Assembly: GCF_014205155.1 (NCBI RefSeq)
Contig: NZ_JACHMX010000001.1
Coordinates: forward strand, 434,001 to 498,000
Reading direction: 5' to 3'
DNA length: 64,000 bases
DNA from: Amycolatopsis umgeniensis
Lineage (GTDB): Bacteria; Actinomycetota; Actinomycetes; Mycobacteriales; Pseudonocardiaceae
The position numbers and the translations under genes are program-made. Shown here one piece after another: positions 55,161-62,729 of this stretch (the stretch's first letter is position 1; each line of letters starts with the position of its first letter). The notes under the pieces are model-generated. The model was not told the origin of the DNA. It did no database searches and worked only from the letters and a program-made list of their open reading frames with translations.

Positions 55161-56564
55161 ATGTCCGCTCATCCCGACAGTGTCCGGGCGAAGACCGCGC
55201 TGCTGTTCCCGCCCGGATTCGTGTGGGGCGCCGCCACCGCGGCCTTCCAGGTCGAAGGGGCCACGGCCGCCGACGGGCGGACCGATTCGATCTGGGACGT
55301 CTTCGCCCGCCGCCCCGGCGCCGTCGTCGGCGGCGACACCGGCGAACCGGGCGCCGACCACTACCGGCGCTACGCCGAAGACGTCGACCTGATGCGGCGG
55401 CTCGGGCTCGGCGCGTACCGGTTCTCCTTGTCGTGGCCGCGGATCCGGCCCGACGGCGGTGAACCGAATCCGCGCGGGCTCGCTTTCTACGACCGGCTCG
55501 TCGACAGGCTCCTCGAAGCCGGTGTCCAACCCTGGGCGACGCTGTATCACTGGGATCTCCCCCAGGCACTGGAAGACGAGGGCGGCTGGGCCTCGCGCGA
55601 GACCGCCTTCCGGTTCGCCGAGTACGCCGAAACGGTCGTGGCGCGGCTGGGCGACCGGGTGGCGAACTGGTCCACGCTGAACGAGCCGTGGTGTGCCGCG
55701 ATGCTGGGCTACGCGGGCGGGATCCACGCTCCAGGGCGGCAGGAGCCTCGCGCCGCCGTCGCCGCCGCGCACCATCTCCTACTGGGCCACGGACTCGCGA
55801 TGGACGTCCTGCGACGGCACGCTCCGGCGGCGTCCTCGGGGATCACGCTGAACCTGTATCCGGTGTCGGCGAACGATTCTTCGTCCACTGTGGACGCCGA
55901 GGCGGCCCGCCGGGTCGACGGTCTGCAGAACCGGCTCTTCCTGGACCCGGTGCTGCGTGGCTCGTACCCCGCCGATCTGGTGGCCGACCTGGCCCCGCTC
56001 GGTTTCGAAGACCTGGTGAGGGAAGGGGACCTGGCCACGATCGCGGCGCCGATCGACTGGCTGGGCATCAACTACTACCGCGGCTACCACGTCGCCGGGA
56101 CTCCCCTGCCCGGCAGCGAACCGGCGGGCCCCGACTGGCTCGGCGTCCCCGACGTCCATTTCGTCCCGGACGAAGCGGCACCGCGCACCGACTCCGGCTG
56201 GGAGGTGCAACCCTCGCGGCTCACCGAATGCCTGCTGCGAGTGCACCGCGACTACCGGCCGATTCCGCTCTACATCACCGAAAACGGCGCTTCCTACCCG
56301 GACGCCCTGATCGGCGGGGACATCGCGGACACCGATCGGATCGCCTTCCTCGACTCGCATCTGCGCGCCGCGTACGAGGCGATCGAGGCGGGCGTCGACC
56401 TGCGCGGGTACTTCTATTGGTCGCTGCTCGACAACTTCGAATGGGCCGAGGGGTACGCCAAGCGGTTCGGCCTCGTGCACGTCGACTACGCGACCCAGCG
56501 GCGGACACCGAAACAAAGCGCGCTCTGGTACGCACGGGCGATCAGCCTCAACGGGCTGAGCTGA
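55161..56564 (+). CDS. bglC: GH1 intracellular beta-glucosidase
   Basis: 467 residues, no signal peptide. GH1 barrel: FPPGFVWGAATAAFQVEGA at the N-terminus, acid/base Glu175 (TLNEPW), nucleophile Glu374 (YITENG). Splits imported cellobiose and other beta-glucosides to glucose, which also removes the CebR inducer. The operon order cebE-F-G-bglC behind CebR boxes matches the Streptomyces cellobiose regulon. Confidence 0.95.
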   Translation: MSAHPDSVRAKTALLFPPGFVWGAATAAFQVEGATAADGRTDSIWDVFARRPGAVVGGDTGEPGADHYRRYAEDVDLMRRLGLGAYRFSLSWPRIRPDGGEPNPRGLAFYDRLVDRLLEAGVQPWATLYHWDLPQALEDEGGWASRETAFRFAEYAETVVARLGDRVANWSTLNEPWCAAMLGYAGGIHAPGRQEPRAAVAAAHHLLLGHGLAMDVLRRHAPAASSGITLNLYPVSANDSSSTVDAEAARRVDGLQNRLFLDPVLRGSYPADLVADLAPLGFEDLVREGDLATIAAPIDWLGINYYRGYHVAGTPLPGSEPAGPDWLGVPDVHFVPDEAAPRTDSGWEVQPSRLTECLLRVHRDYRPIPLYITENGASYPDALIGGDIADTDRIAFLDSHLRAAYEAIEAGVDLRGYFYWSLLDNFEWAEGYAKRFGLVHVDYATQRRTPKQSALWYARAISLNGLS

Positions 56565-56575
56565 CGGCCGGGTGT

Positions 56576-56612
56576 CCTGCGGGGTCCTTTCGTCCGGAAA
56601 GGACCCCGCAGG
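56576..56612. terminator. Bidirectional terminator of the ceb operon
   Basis: CCTGCGGGGTCCTTTC (56576-56591) pairs exactly with 56597-56612, 5-base loop. Lies between bglC and the convergent Gly-rich gene. Confidence 0.82.
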
Positions 56613-56616
56613 TCGC

Positions 56617-57942
56617 TTACCCGCGCTTCACCGAAGCCGCTGCCCGTTCCTCGGCCCGCCGGTCCAAGCCGTCGGACTCGAGGGCTCGCGGGGCACGAGC
56701 GGCGTGGAACCCGTTGACGCAACCGGGTACGTCCGCGACGGAAGAGCAGTTGTCGGGCCGGTTACCGCTCACCGCGGCCCCGTTCACCAGCGTGACGTGT
56801 CCATCGAGCGTGTAGATGCCCCCGGCGGACGCGGGTGAGGGCCAGGAGCCTGCTCCCGGCTCACCCGCGGCGTTGTCGCCGACCTTCGTGCCGTCGAGGG
56901 TGAGACTGTCGCTGAAGACGCTGAGCCCGCCGCCCCTGCCTCCATAGCCGGACATTCCGGCGTAGCCACCCGGCCCCGCGACACCGGCGTCGCCCCCGCG
57001 ACCCGCCTGGTTTCCGGAGATGTCGCTACCGGTGATGACCGGATTCAGCAGCACACCTCTGCTGGTCGACATCATCACGCCGCCGGCCACACCGCCGCTG
57101 CCACCGGATCCGCCCGAGCCGCCATCGACGCCTCCCGCACCACCCTGACCACCGTTCCCGGCGATGTTGCCGGTGATACCGCCGCCGTCCATCCGCAGGA
57201 CGGTGCCGCTGAGCGCGTCGACACCGCCCCCGAAACCGCCCGAGCCACCCCGTCCACCCGGTTTGGCGGCCGCGCCGTCACCGCCCCGGCCACCGGCGCC
57301 GGAGGAATTGCCGCGGATCGAGCTACTCGTGATCGCCACTGTCACCGGTGGGGAACCGTAGGAACTGATACCACCGCCGGAACCTCCTCTGCCACCGTCA
57401 CTCGCGCCGGTGGTGGCGGTGGCGTCGGGACCAGGAGCACCCGAGCCCGCGGTGTTGCCGGTGATGACGCTGTCGGTGATGGTCAGTGGGCCCCAGTTGT
57501 CGATGCCGCCGCCCGAGTTCCCCGGATTCGGCTGTCCATAGGCGTTGACGCCGACACCGTCGGGAGCGTGACCGCCGGCGATCGTGATCTCGTGCAGAGT
57601 CAGGTCGCCCCAGTTCGAGATGATCCGGAACTGGGGAGCGTCCTGAGCACGGGCGATGGTGGCATGGTTGCCGTTGATGGTGAGCTTTCCCCTGATCAAG
57701 GGCAGCCCGGCACTCTGGCCGGCATCGGCGGCCGCGGTGAGGGTGTAAACGCAGTTCGCCGCCAGGGAAAGCGTGTTCGGCCCGAAGCCGGCGCTGGCCG
57801 TGGCGACCGCTTGGACCAGCGCGGCGGCGTCACAAGGAACGGCGACTTCGGCGGCCTGCGCCGGCGGAGCGACCAGGGCGAACGCCCCCAGTGCGATTAC
57901 CGTGGTCGCGACTCGTCTTCGGGATCTTGCGCTGGGCGTCAT
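56617..57942 (-). CDS. Secreted glycine-rich parallel beta-helix protein
   Basis: 441 residues from ATG 57942 (GAGAGG upstream). Signal peptide 1-30. After an N-terminal CDAAALVQAVATAS segment, the body has beta-helix repeats (LTITDSVITGNTAG, VTVAITSSSIRGNSSG, LRMDGGGITGNIAG, GSDISGNQAG) separated by collagen-like or PE_PGRS-like Gly/Asp-rich loops (GGQGGAGGVDGGSGGSGG). The [ST]xIxGN pattern is that of polymorphic outer-membrane/adhesin-like helices. No catalytic residues evident; surface binding or matrix role is inferred. Confidence 0.75.
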   Translation of the reverse strand: MTPSARSRRRVATTVIALGAFALVAPPAQAAEVAVPCDAAALVQAVATASAGFGPNTLSLAANCVYTLTAAADAGQSAGLPLIRGKLTINGNHATIARAQDAPQFRIISNWGDLTLHEITIAGGHAPDGVGVNAYGQPNPGNSGGGIDNWGPLTITDSVITGNTAGSGAPGPDATATTGASDGGRGGSGGGISSYGSPPVTVAITSSSIRGNSSGAGGRGGDGAAAKPGGRGGSGGFGGGVDALSGTVLRMDGGGITGNIAGNGGQGGAGGVDGGSGGSGGSGGVAGGVMMSTSRGVLLNPVITGSDISGNQAGRGGDAGVAGPGGYAGMSGYGGRGGGLSVFSDSLTLDGTKVGDNAAGEPGAGSWPSPASAGGIYTLDGHVTLVNGAAVSGNRPDNCSSVADVPGCVNGFHAARAPRALESDGLDRRAEERAAASVKRG

Positions 57943-58246
57943 CAAAGAACCTCTCGGATCGAAGAAATGGGCGATGACGATCTCGCGGCGGCTGGAACCC
58001 CCAGTCACGAAACCGTCACTCGACGAACATTAGAAGTGCCGCTCACACGCCCTCAATTGATATGATCGACATCACATCACATTCATCGCGGGTACCGCTC
58101 ACCGGAAACCTTCGCGGTCAAAACAAAGAAACGGAAATCGTATCCGCGCGAATCCGAATCGCCGTTCATCGCGTTGTACACGGCACATCGGCCCGCATTT
58201 CGCATCTGCACGGCGGGATCCCCGAGCGGACGCCGGCCGATCTTGT
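57943..58246. promoter_or_regulatory. Gap between the Gly-rich gene and the ABC-F leader
   Basis: No gene seen. The stretch 58010-58170 is clearly lower in GC than its surroundings (TTGATATGATCGACATCACATCACATTC) and should contain the leftward promoter of the Gly-rich gene and upstream elements for the ABC-F promoter. Confidence 0.45.
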
Positions 58247-58288
58247 TATGGTGGACGGGTAGCCGATCAACGAACGTGGAGACCAGAC

Positions 58289-58318
58289 GTGGCAGGTGAA
58301 GACGACATCTCCGGGTGA
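58289..58318 (+). CDS. Leader peptide of the ABC-F gene
   Basis: Nine codons, GTG to TGA, predicted MAGEDDISG, with GGAGA 6 bases upstream. Ribosome stalling on it in the presence of an antibiotic would change folding of the downstream attenuator. Coding status is inferred from RBS and position only. Confidence 0.45.
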   Translation: MAGEDDISG

Positions 58319-58331
58319 GCCGGAGTTGCCA

Positions 58332-58366
58332 GGCCACCGGCAATGATGCCGAGGTGGCCTCTTTGT
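58332..58366 (+). terminator. Intrinsic attenuator before the ABC-F gene
   Basis: GGCCACC/GGTGGCC and GGCA/TGCC form an 11-bp stem with a small bulge and ATGA loop, followed by TCTTTGT. It is one of the few T-tailed hairpins in the window and lies 70 bp before the gene, so it would stop transcription early. Confidence 0.75.
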
Positions 58367-58435
58367 CGTCCCCTCCAAGCCACGTCCACCGCGGTGCTGC
58401 CTTGACGCGCCCGCTGTCTTTCACGAGGTCATTCC

Positions 58436-60055
58436 ATGTCAGACGCCTTTGTCGTCGTATCCGCCTTGTCCTTCTCCTGGCCGGATGACACCCCTGTCTT
58501 CGACGACCTGTCCTTCACCGTGCCCGGTGGCCGCACCGGCCTCGTCGCGCCCAACGGGGCGGGCAAGAGCACGCTTCTCAAACTGATCGCCGGCGAGCTG
58601 CGGCCGGTCTCCGGGTCGGTCTCGGCGCAGGGCGTCCTCGGCTACCTGCCGCAGTCGCTGCCGCTCACCGCCGACCTGAACGTGGCCGAGGTGTTGGGCA
58701 TCGCACCACAGCTCGCGGCCCTGAGCGCCATCGAGTCCGGCGACGCGAGCGACGAGCACTTCACCACCATCGGCAACGATTGGGACATCGAGGAGCGCAC
58801 CCGCGCCCAGCTCGACAGGCTCGGCCTCGACGGCATCTCGCTGGAGCGGAGCCTGCGCACGTTGAGCGGCGGGCAGATCATCTCCCTGGGCCTGGCCGCG
58901 CAGCTGCTGAAACGGCCCGACATCCTGCTGCTGGACGAACCGACCAACAACCTCGACCTCGACGCCCGCCGCAAGCTCTACGGCGTGCTCGAAGACTGGT
59001 CCGGTTGCCTGCTGCTGGTGAGTCACGACCGGGAACTGCTCGACCGGATGGACCGGATCGCCGAACTCGACCGCGGCGATCTCCGTTACCACGGCGGAAA
59101 CTTCACCCAGTACGAAGCGGCGGTCAAGGCCGAACAAGAAGTCGCCGAACGCAATGTCCGCAGCGCCGAACAACAGGTGAAACGCGAGAAGCGGGAGATG
59201 CAGCAAGCCAGGGAACGAGCCGACCGGCGAGCGGGCAACGCGGCCCGCAACCTCGGCAACGCCGGCCTGCCGAAGATCTTCGCCGGGACCATGAAACGCA
59301 ACGCCCAGGAGTCCGCGGGCAAGGCGAACGAGACGCACGCCGCGCGGGTCAGCGACGCGAAGAACCGCCTCGACGAGGCCGAACGGTCCCTTCGCGACGA
59401 TCAGAAGATCTCGCTGATCCTGCCGGGTACCAACGTCCCGGCAGGACGCACGATGTTCCACGGTGAGCACCTCCAAGTCCGCTACGACGGCCGAAACGTC
59501 TTCGCGGGCGAAGGAGTCGACCTGACGATCCGCGGTCCCGAGCGGATCGCACTGACCGGTGGCAACGGCACCGGCAAGTCGACGCTCCTGCGGGTGCTCA
59601 ACGGAGATCTGGAGCCCGACGGCGGCGTACTGAAGCGAGCCGAAGGCCGGATCGCGTACCTCTCGCAACGGCTGGACCTACTGAACCTGGACCGGACCAT
59701 CGCCGAGAACTTCGCGGCGTTCGCCCCCGGCCTCCCCGAGTCGCAACGGATGACGCTGCTCGCCCGGTTCCTGTTCCGGGGCGCGCGCAGCCAGCTCCCC
59801 GTCGGCGTGCTGTCCGGGGGTGAGCGACTGCGAGCCACCCTGGCCTGCGTCCTGTTCGCCGAGCCCGCGCCTCAGCTGCTTTTACTGGACGAACCGACGA
59901 ACAATCTCGACTTGGTCAGCGTCGGGCAGCTGGAGAGCGCGCTCGGGGCGTATCAGGGGGCTTTCGTGGTCGTGAGCCACGATGAGCGGTTCCTGACCGA
60001 GATCAAGGTGGATCGGCGGGTGCGGTTGGCCGGCGGGGTTCTCGTGGAGTCCTGA
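58436..60055 (+). CDS. ABC-F ribosome-protection ATPase
   Basis: 539 residues, two nucleotide-binding domains and no membrane segments. NBD1 Walker A is APNGAGKST at 38-46 (first Gly replaced by Ala), signature LSGGQ, Walker B LLLDEPTNNLDLD. A charged helical linker of about 90 residues (QQVKREKREMQQARERADRR) would enter the ribosomal E/P site. NBD2 has GGNGTGKST, LSGGE and LLLDEPTNNLDL. Such proteins expel macrolide-, lincosamide- or pleuromutilin-type antibiotics from ribosomes. The attenuator leader favours an inducible antibiotic-resistance role over a housekeeping EttA-like role. Confidence 0.9.
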   Translation: MSDAFVVVSALSFSWPDDTPVFDDLSFTVPGGRTGLVAPNGAGKSTLLKLIAGELRPVSGSVSAQGVLGYLPQSLPLTADLNVAEVLGIAPQLAALSAIESGDASDEHFTTIGNDWDIEERTRAQLDRLGLDGISLERSLRTLSGGQIISLGLAAQLLKRPDILLLDEPTNNLDLDARRKLYGVLEDWSGCLLLVSHDRELLDRMDRIAELDRGDLRYHGGNFTQYEAAVKAEQEVAERNVRSAEQQVKREKREMQQARERADRRAGNAARNLGNAGLPKIFAGTMKRNAQESAGKANETHAARVSDAKNRLDEAERSLRDDQKISLILPGTNVPAGRTMFHGEHLQVRYDGRNVFAGEGVDLTIRGPERIALTGGNGTGKSTLLRVLNGDLEPDGGVLKRAEGRIAYLSQRLDLLNLDRTIAENFAAFAPGLPESQRMTLLARFLFRGARSQLPVGVLSGGERLRATLACVLFAEPAPQLLLLDEPTNNLDLVSVGQLESALGAYQGAFVVVSHDERFLTEIKVDRRVRLAGGVLVES

Positions 60056-60060
60056 GATTG

Positions 60061-60400
60061 CGCCGGCGGTGTGTGGCGGACGTGAGTGTTAGGGACGGTT
60101 CTAACACTCACGCCACCCTACGAAGCAAGGCAGCCATTGCGCATCTAGTCGACTAAATACGATGGTCGTTGCTCGGTGTCGCGCCGGATAGCGGCGTGAT
60201 TCTGGCGGATTCACCCGTCAGTGCTGAATCCGCCGGTGGCGGGTGGCGGACGTGAGCGTCAAGGACGGTTCTAACACTCACGCCACCCTACGAAGCAAGG
60301 CAGCCATTGCGCATCTAGTCGACTAAATACGATGGTCGTTGCTCGGTGTCGCGCCGGATAGCGGCGTGATTCTGGCGGATTCACCCGTCAGTGGTGAATG
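60061..60400. repeat. Two tandem 170-bp direct repeats
   Basis: 60061-60230 and 60231-60400 are near identical (differences clustered at the first 35 bp and the last few). Each carries a GTGAGTGTTAG-type hairpin, the segment GCATCTAGTCGACTAAATACG and an end hairpin GGCGGATTCA...TGAATCCGCC (perfect in unit 1, 60204-60234). Unit 2 runs 25 bp into the right copy of the long inverted repeat. No coding frame is supported in these 340 bp. Confidence 0.9.
60081..60112 (+). terminator. ABC-F gene terminator hairpin
   Basis: CGTGAGTGTTAG and CTAACACTCACG are perfect 12-bp arms around GGACGGTT, 26 bp after the ABC-F stop. The same hairpin in the second 170-bp unit (60251-60282) has a mutated left arm. 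Confidence 0.75.
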
Positions 60401-60427
60401 CGCCGGTTGTGTTGTTGCTTAAAATTA

Positions 60428-60441
60428 CGAACACCTGTTCG
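60428..60441. promoter_or_regulatory. LexA SOS box, right HNH copy
   Basis: CGAACACCTGTTCG, the exact CGAAC-N4-GTTCG consensus, 13 bp upstream of a -10 TATTGT (60454-60459). Confidence 0.8.
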
Positions 60442-60465
60442 ACAGATGTGCGGTATTGTTGTGGG

Positions 60466-61725
60466 GTGTCCGAGACCTTTCTTCCCGAACTGCCGCAGGA
60501 GCTGTGGCGTGCCGGCAAGCTGGAGCTTGCCCATGGCGTGCTGCAGTTCCTGCAGATGATGCGGATCGCCTCCGCCGGGTTGGGGCGGTATCTGGCGGAG
60601 ATCGAGTCCCGGGGCGCGAAAGACCTCTACGGCTACGGCAGTACAGCAGCGTGGTTCGCTGACGTGGCCGGGTTGTCGCGGGGCGAGGCCGGTCCGATCG
60701 TGAGTCAGGCGATCGCGCTGAACCCGACCCGAGCACTGGACGACACGGAGGTTCCGGCGGTGGCTCCCGCTACGGGTGCGGCTGCCGCCGAGGGCGCTAT
60801 CGGGAGTGAACGGATCAAGCAGATCCTGGAGATTCTGGCTCGGATTCCGTCGGATGTGTCGGTGGAGGATCGGGAGTGTGCGGAGAAGACTCTCGCTGAT
60901 CTGGCGCGGGACGCCGGTCCTCGGCAGGTGTCGAAGCTCGGGGACAACCTGCTCGCGTGGCTCGACCCTGATGGGAACGAACCCAAAGACCCCGAACCCA
61001 AGCAACCCAGCCGTGAAGTCACCCTGGAGCGCCGCAAGGACGGGTTCTGGACACTGAACGGCCTCCTCGACGACGAACTCGGTGCCCGCACCGCCGCCGC
61101 CCTCGAGGCCTACGCGGCACCACGCCCGATCGACGAATCCGGCCAAGCCGATCTACGCACCACAGCCGAACGCCAAGGCGACGCCTGGGCCGAACTCCTG
61201 GACCTCGCGGTCGCCTGCCCCGACCAGCCCGGCACCAACGGCTACCGCACCCTGATCCACGTGACCATCGGGCTCGAGGAACTCAAGACCGGGCTCGGCA
61301 CCGCCTGCGTAGACTTCGTCGGAAAAATGACCGCCCGCGAAGCACGCATGGCCGCCTGCGACTGCCTGATGTTGCCGATCGTGATGAACGCGGCTGGGGA
61401 GCCGCTGGATGTGGGACGGTTGAAGCGGTTCGTCACCCCAGCGCAACGCCGAGCCCTCAACATCCGTGACGGGGGCTGCGCGTTCCCCGGCTGTCATCGG
61501 CGGCCGCGGAACTGTCACGCCCATCATATTGATCATTGGGCAGACGGCGGGCCCACGGATCTCCGGAACCTGGTGTTGCTCTGCGGTTTCCACCACCGCC
61601 TGATTCACCACGGGGACTGGCAAGTCCGGATGGCAGCCGACGGGTTACCGGAGTTCATCCCACCCCAATACCTGGACCCGCTACGAAAACCCCGGCGCAA
61701 CACCCTCCACCGCGCCACCGCATAA
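60466..61725 (+). CDS. DUF222-HNH endonuclease, 13E12 family, right copy
   Basis: 419 residues, identical to the left copy. GTG 60466 is 7 bases after the -10 hexamer, so the mRNA is probably leaderless; the longer in-frame start at 60391 would lie upstream of the SOS box and promoter. DUF222 region 1-300, HNH zinc nuclease 338-382 (C338FPGC343, HAHHIDHW, CGFHHRLIHH). A Pro/Arg-rich region follows the HNH. The two copies have kept identical sequence, indicating recent duplication or gene conversion. Confidence 0.92.
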   Translation: MSETFLPELPQELWRAGKLELAHGVLQFLQMMRIASAGLGRYLAEIESRGAKDLYGYGSTAAWFADVAGLSRGEAGPIVSQAIALNPTRALDDTEVPAVAPATGAAAAEGAIGSERIKQILEILARIPSDVSVEDRECAEKTLADLARDAGPRQVSKLGDNLLAWLDPDGNEPKDPEPKQPSREVTLERRKDGFWTLNGLLDDELGARTAAALEAYAAPRPIDESGQADLRTTAERQGDAWAELLDLAVACPDQPGTNGYRTLIHVTIGLEELKTGLGTACVDFVGKMTAREARMAACDCLMLPIVMNAAGEPLDVGRLKRFVTPAQRRALNIRDGGCAFPGCHRRPRNCHAHHIDHWADGGPTDLRNLVLLCGFHHRLIHHGDWQVRMAADGLPEFIPPQYLDPLRKPRRNTLHRATA

Positions 61726-61902
61726 CCCCGAGGAGCCCGCCACCCCCACCGGCGACGGGCCCCTCGGCATGCCCACACCACCCACACAAGGCCAGACCCA
61801 GCCGACAACCAAATACCGGTCCGCCAGAACCCGACTCACCACTCACAACCACCCGGAGGCCGCGAAAGCCGATCCTCCGACAGAAGCACACCCGATCGCG
61901 AC

Positions 61903-62125
61903 TAGGACTTCGTCGGAACCATGGCCGCCTCATACTCCCCATCGTGATGAACGCGGCAGGTGAGCCACTGGACGTGGGACGGCTGAAGCGGCTCGTCACC
62001 CCAACCCAACGTCACCTCCTCAACATCCGCGACCAGGCGGCCCACGAATCTCCGGAACCTCTGCGGCTTCCACCACCGCATGACCCGAGAAGCCCGCCAC
62101 CCACGCCGGAGACGGGCCCCTTGGC
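61903..62125 (+). pseudogene. Decayed fragment of a second DUF222-HNH gene
   Basis: Starts abruptly at the edge of the long repeat with GACTTCGTCGGAA, which matches an internal position of the intact gene (VDFVGKM). It then skips to MAA, continues through PIVMNAAGEPLDVGRLKRLVTPTQRHLLNIRD with scattered changes, deletes most of the HNH, resumes at NLRNL/CGFHHR-like codons in another frame, and ends with the downstream GAGAAGCCCGCCACC block. Frameshifts and deletions preclude function. It is a diverged relative, not a copy of the intact gene. Confidence 0.8.
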
Positions 62126-62729
62126 AGAAATCCCCAGACAGCCGCCGCGAGGCCCACCGAGAGGAAACCCCGAACCGATCAAACGCCGCCAGAGAAAGAC
62201 TCAACGCGTTGGTCACCACGACAAAAGAAAAGGTCCCGCTTCCGCTCAGCGAAGGCTGGGGGTTCCTGCGAGCAGAAGCGGGAGTTTATGGCCGATACGG
62301 TGGGCCGCCTCTCGGCGAGTGGCACGACATGGCTCCGGCCGAACCGGTATTCCATGAAGGCGGAGGTTGAGGCCCGGGGGCACCATCCGTACCGACACTC
62401 TCTACAACGCACGACCGCTCGAAATGTTCCCCCACACCAAGCCCTGACCGCTGTGACCCGCGTCAACACACGAATGCGGGAACAGCCGTAAACAAAAGAC
62501 CCGCTCCCGCTCAGCGAAGGCCTGGGGGTTACCTGCGAGCGGAAGCGGGAGCAGAACGTCGATACGGAGGGCCGCCTCTCGGCGAATGGCACGACATGGC
62601 TCCGGCCGAACCGGTATTCCATGAAGGCGGAGGTTGAGGCCCGGGGGCACCATCCGTACCGACACCCTCTACAACGCACCACCGCTCGAAATGTTCCGGC
62701 CGAAAACAGTGACGCGCGTCAACAAACGC
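62126..62729. repeat. Non-coding stretch with two ~205-bp direct repeats
   Basis: 62231-62430 and 62496-62697 are about 90 percent identical, offset 265-267 bp. Each begins with an inverted repeat (CCCGCTCCCGCT with AGCGGAAGCGGG in unit 2; the same with one different mismatch in unit 1) around a loop of roughly 26 bases, followed by a highly conserved block containing CATGGCTCCGGCCGAACC and CCATGAAGGCGGAGGTTG, and both are followed by GTGAC(C/G)CGCGTCAACA. A 167-codon leftward frame spans both, but the differences between units are nonsynonymous in it, which argues against coding. It may be a MITE-like element or a structured RNA. Confidence 0.7.

Larger units (their letters stand above)
58247..58435 (+). 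promoter_or_regulatory. ABC-F leader region (promoter, short leader ORF, attenuator)
   Basis: A -10 TATGGT at 58247-58252 starts a roughly 175-base 5' leader. It contains a short ORF, a hairpin (CTCCGG 58309-58314 with CCGGAG 58320-58325) holding the ORF stop codon in its loop, an intrinsic terminator at 58332-58366, and then the ABC-F RBS GAGGT at 58425. The stretch GTGGCaGG at the ORF start could instead pair with CCAGGCCAC at 58329-58337, covering the terminator's left arm. This layout is that of ribosome-mediated antibiotic attenuation. Confidence 0.65.
60376..61902 (+). repeat. Right copy of the 1,527-bp inverted repeat (13E12-like HNH element)
   Basis: Exact-looking reverse complement of 38487-40013; coordinates of the two copies sum to 100389 throughout. 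Together they flank 20,362 bp. Confidence 0.95.

Noticed and set aside
52190..55775. 721- and 243-aa frames antisense to the ceb operon
   Set aside because: Antisense to ABC transporter and GH1 genes whose motifs are complete.
60391..60465. Longer start of the HNH protein (MVNAPVVLLL...)
   Set aside because: This extension lies upstream of the SOS box and -10 hexamer, so it is not transcribed from the evident promoter.
62179..62682. 167-aa leftward frame with an internally repeated CRYGWCPRASTSAF segment
   Set aside because: The internal repetition comes from the duplicated DNA; differences between the two units are nonsynonymous and no convincing RBS was seen, so coding is unlikely.
60061..62697. 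CRISPR array
   Set aside because: Only two long repeat units of 170 or about 205 bp each, no short regularly spaced repeats and no cas genes.
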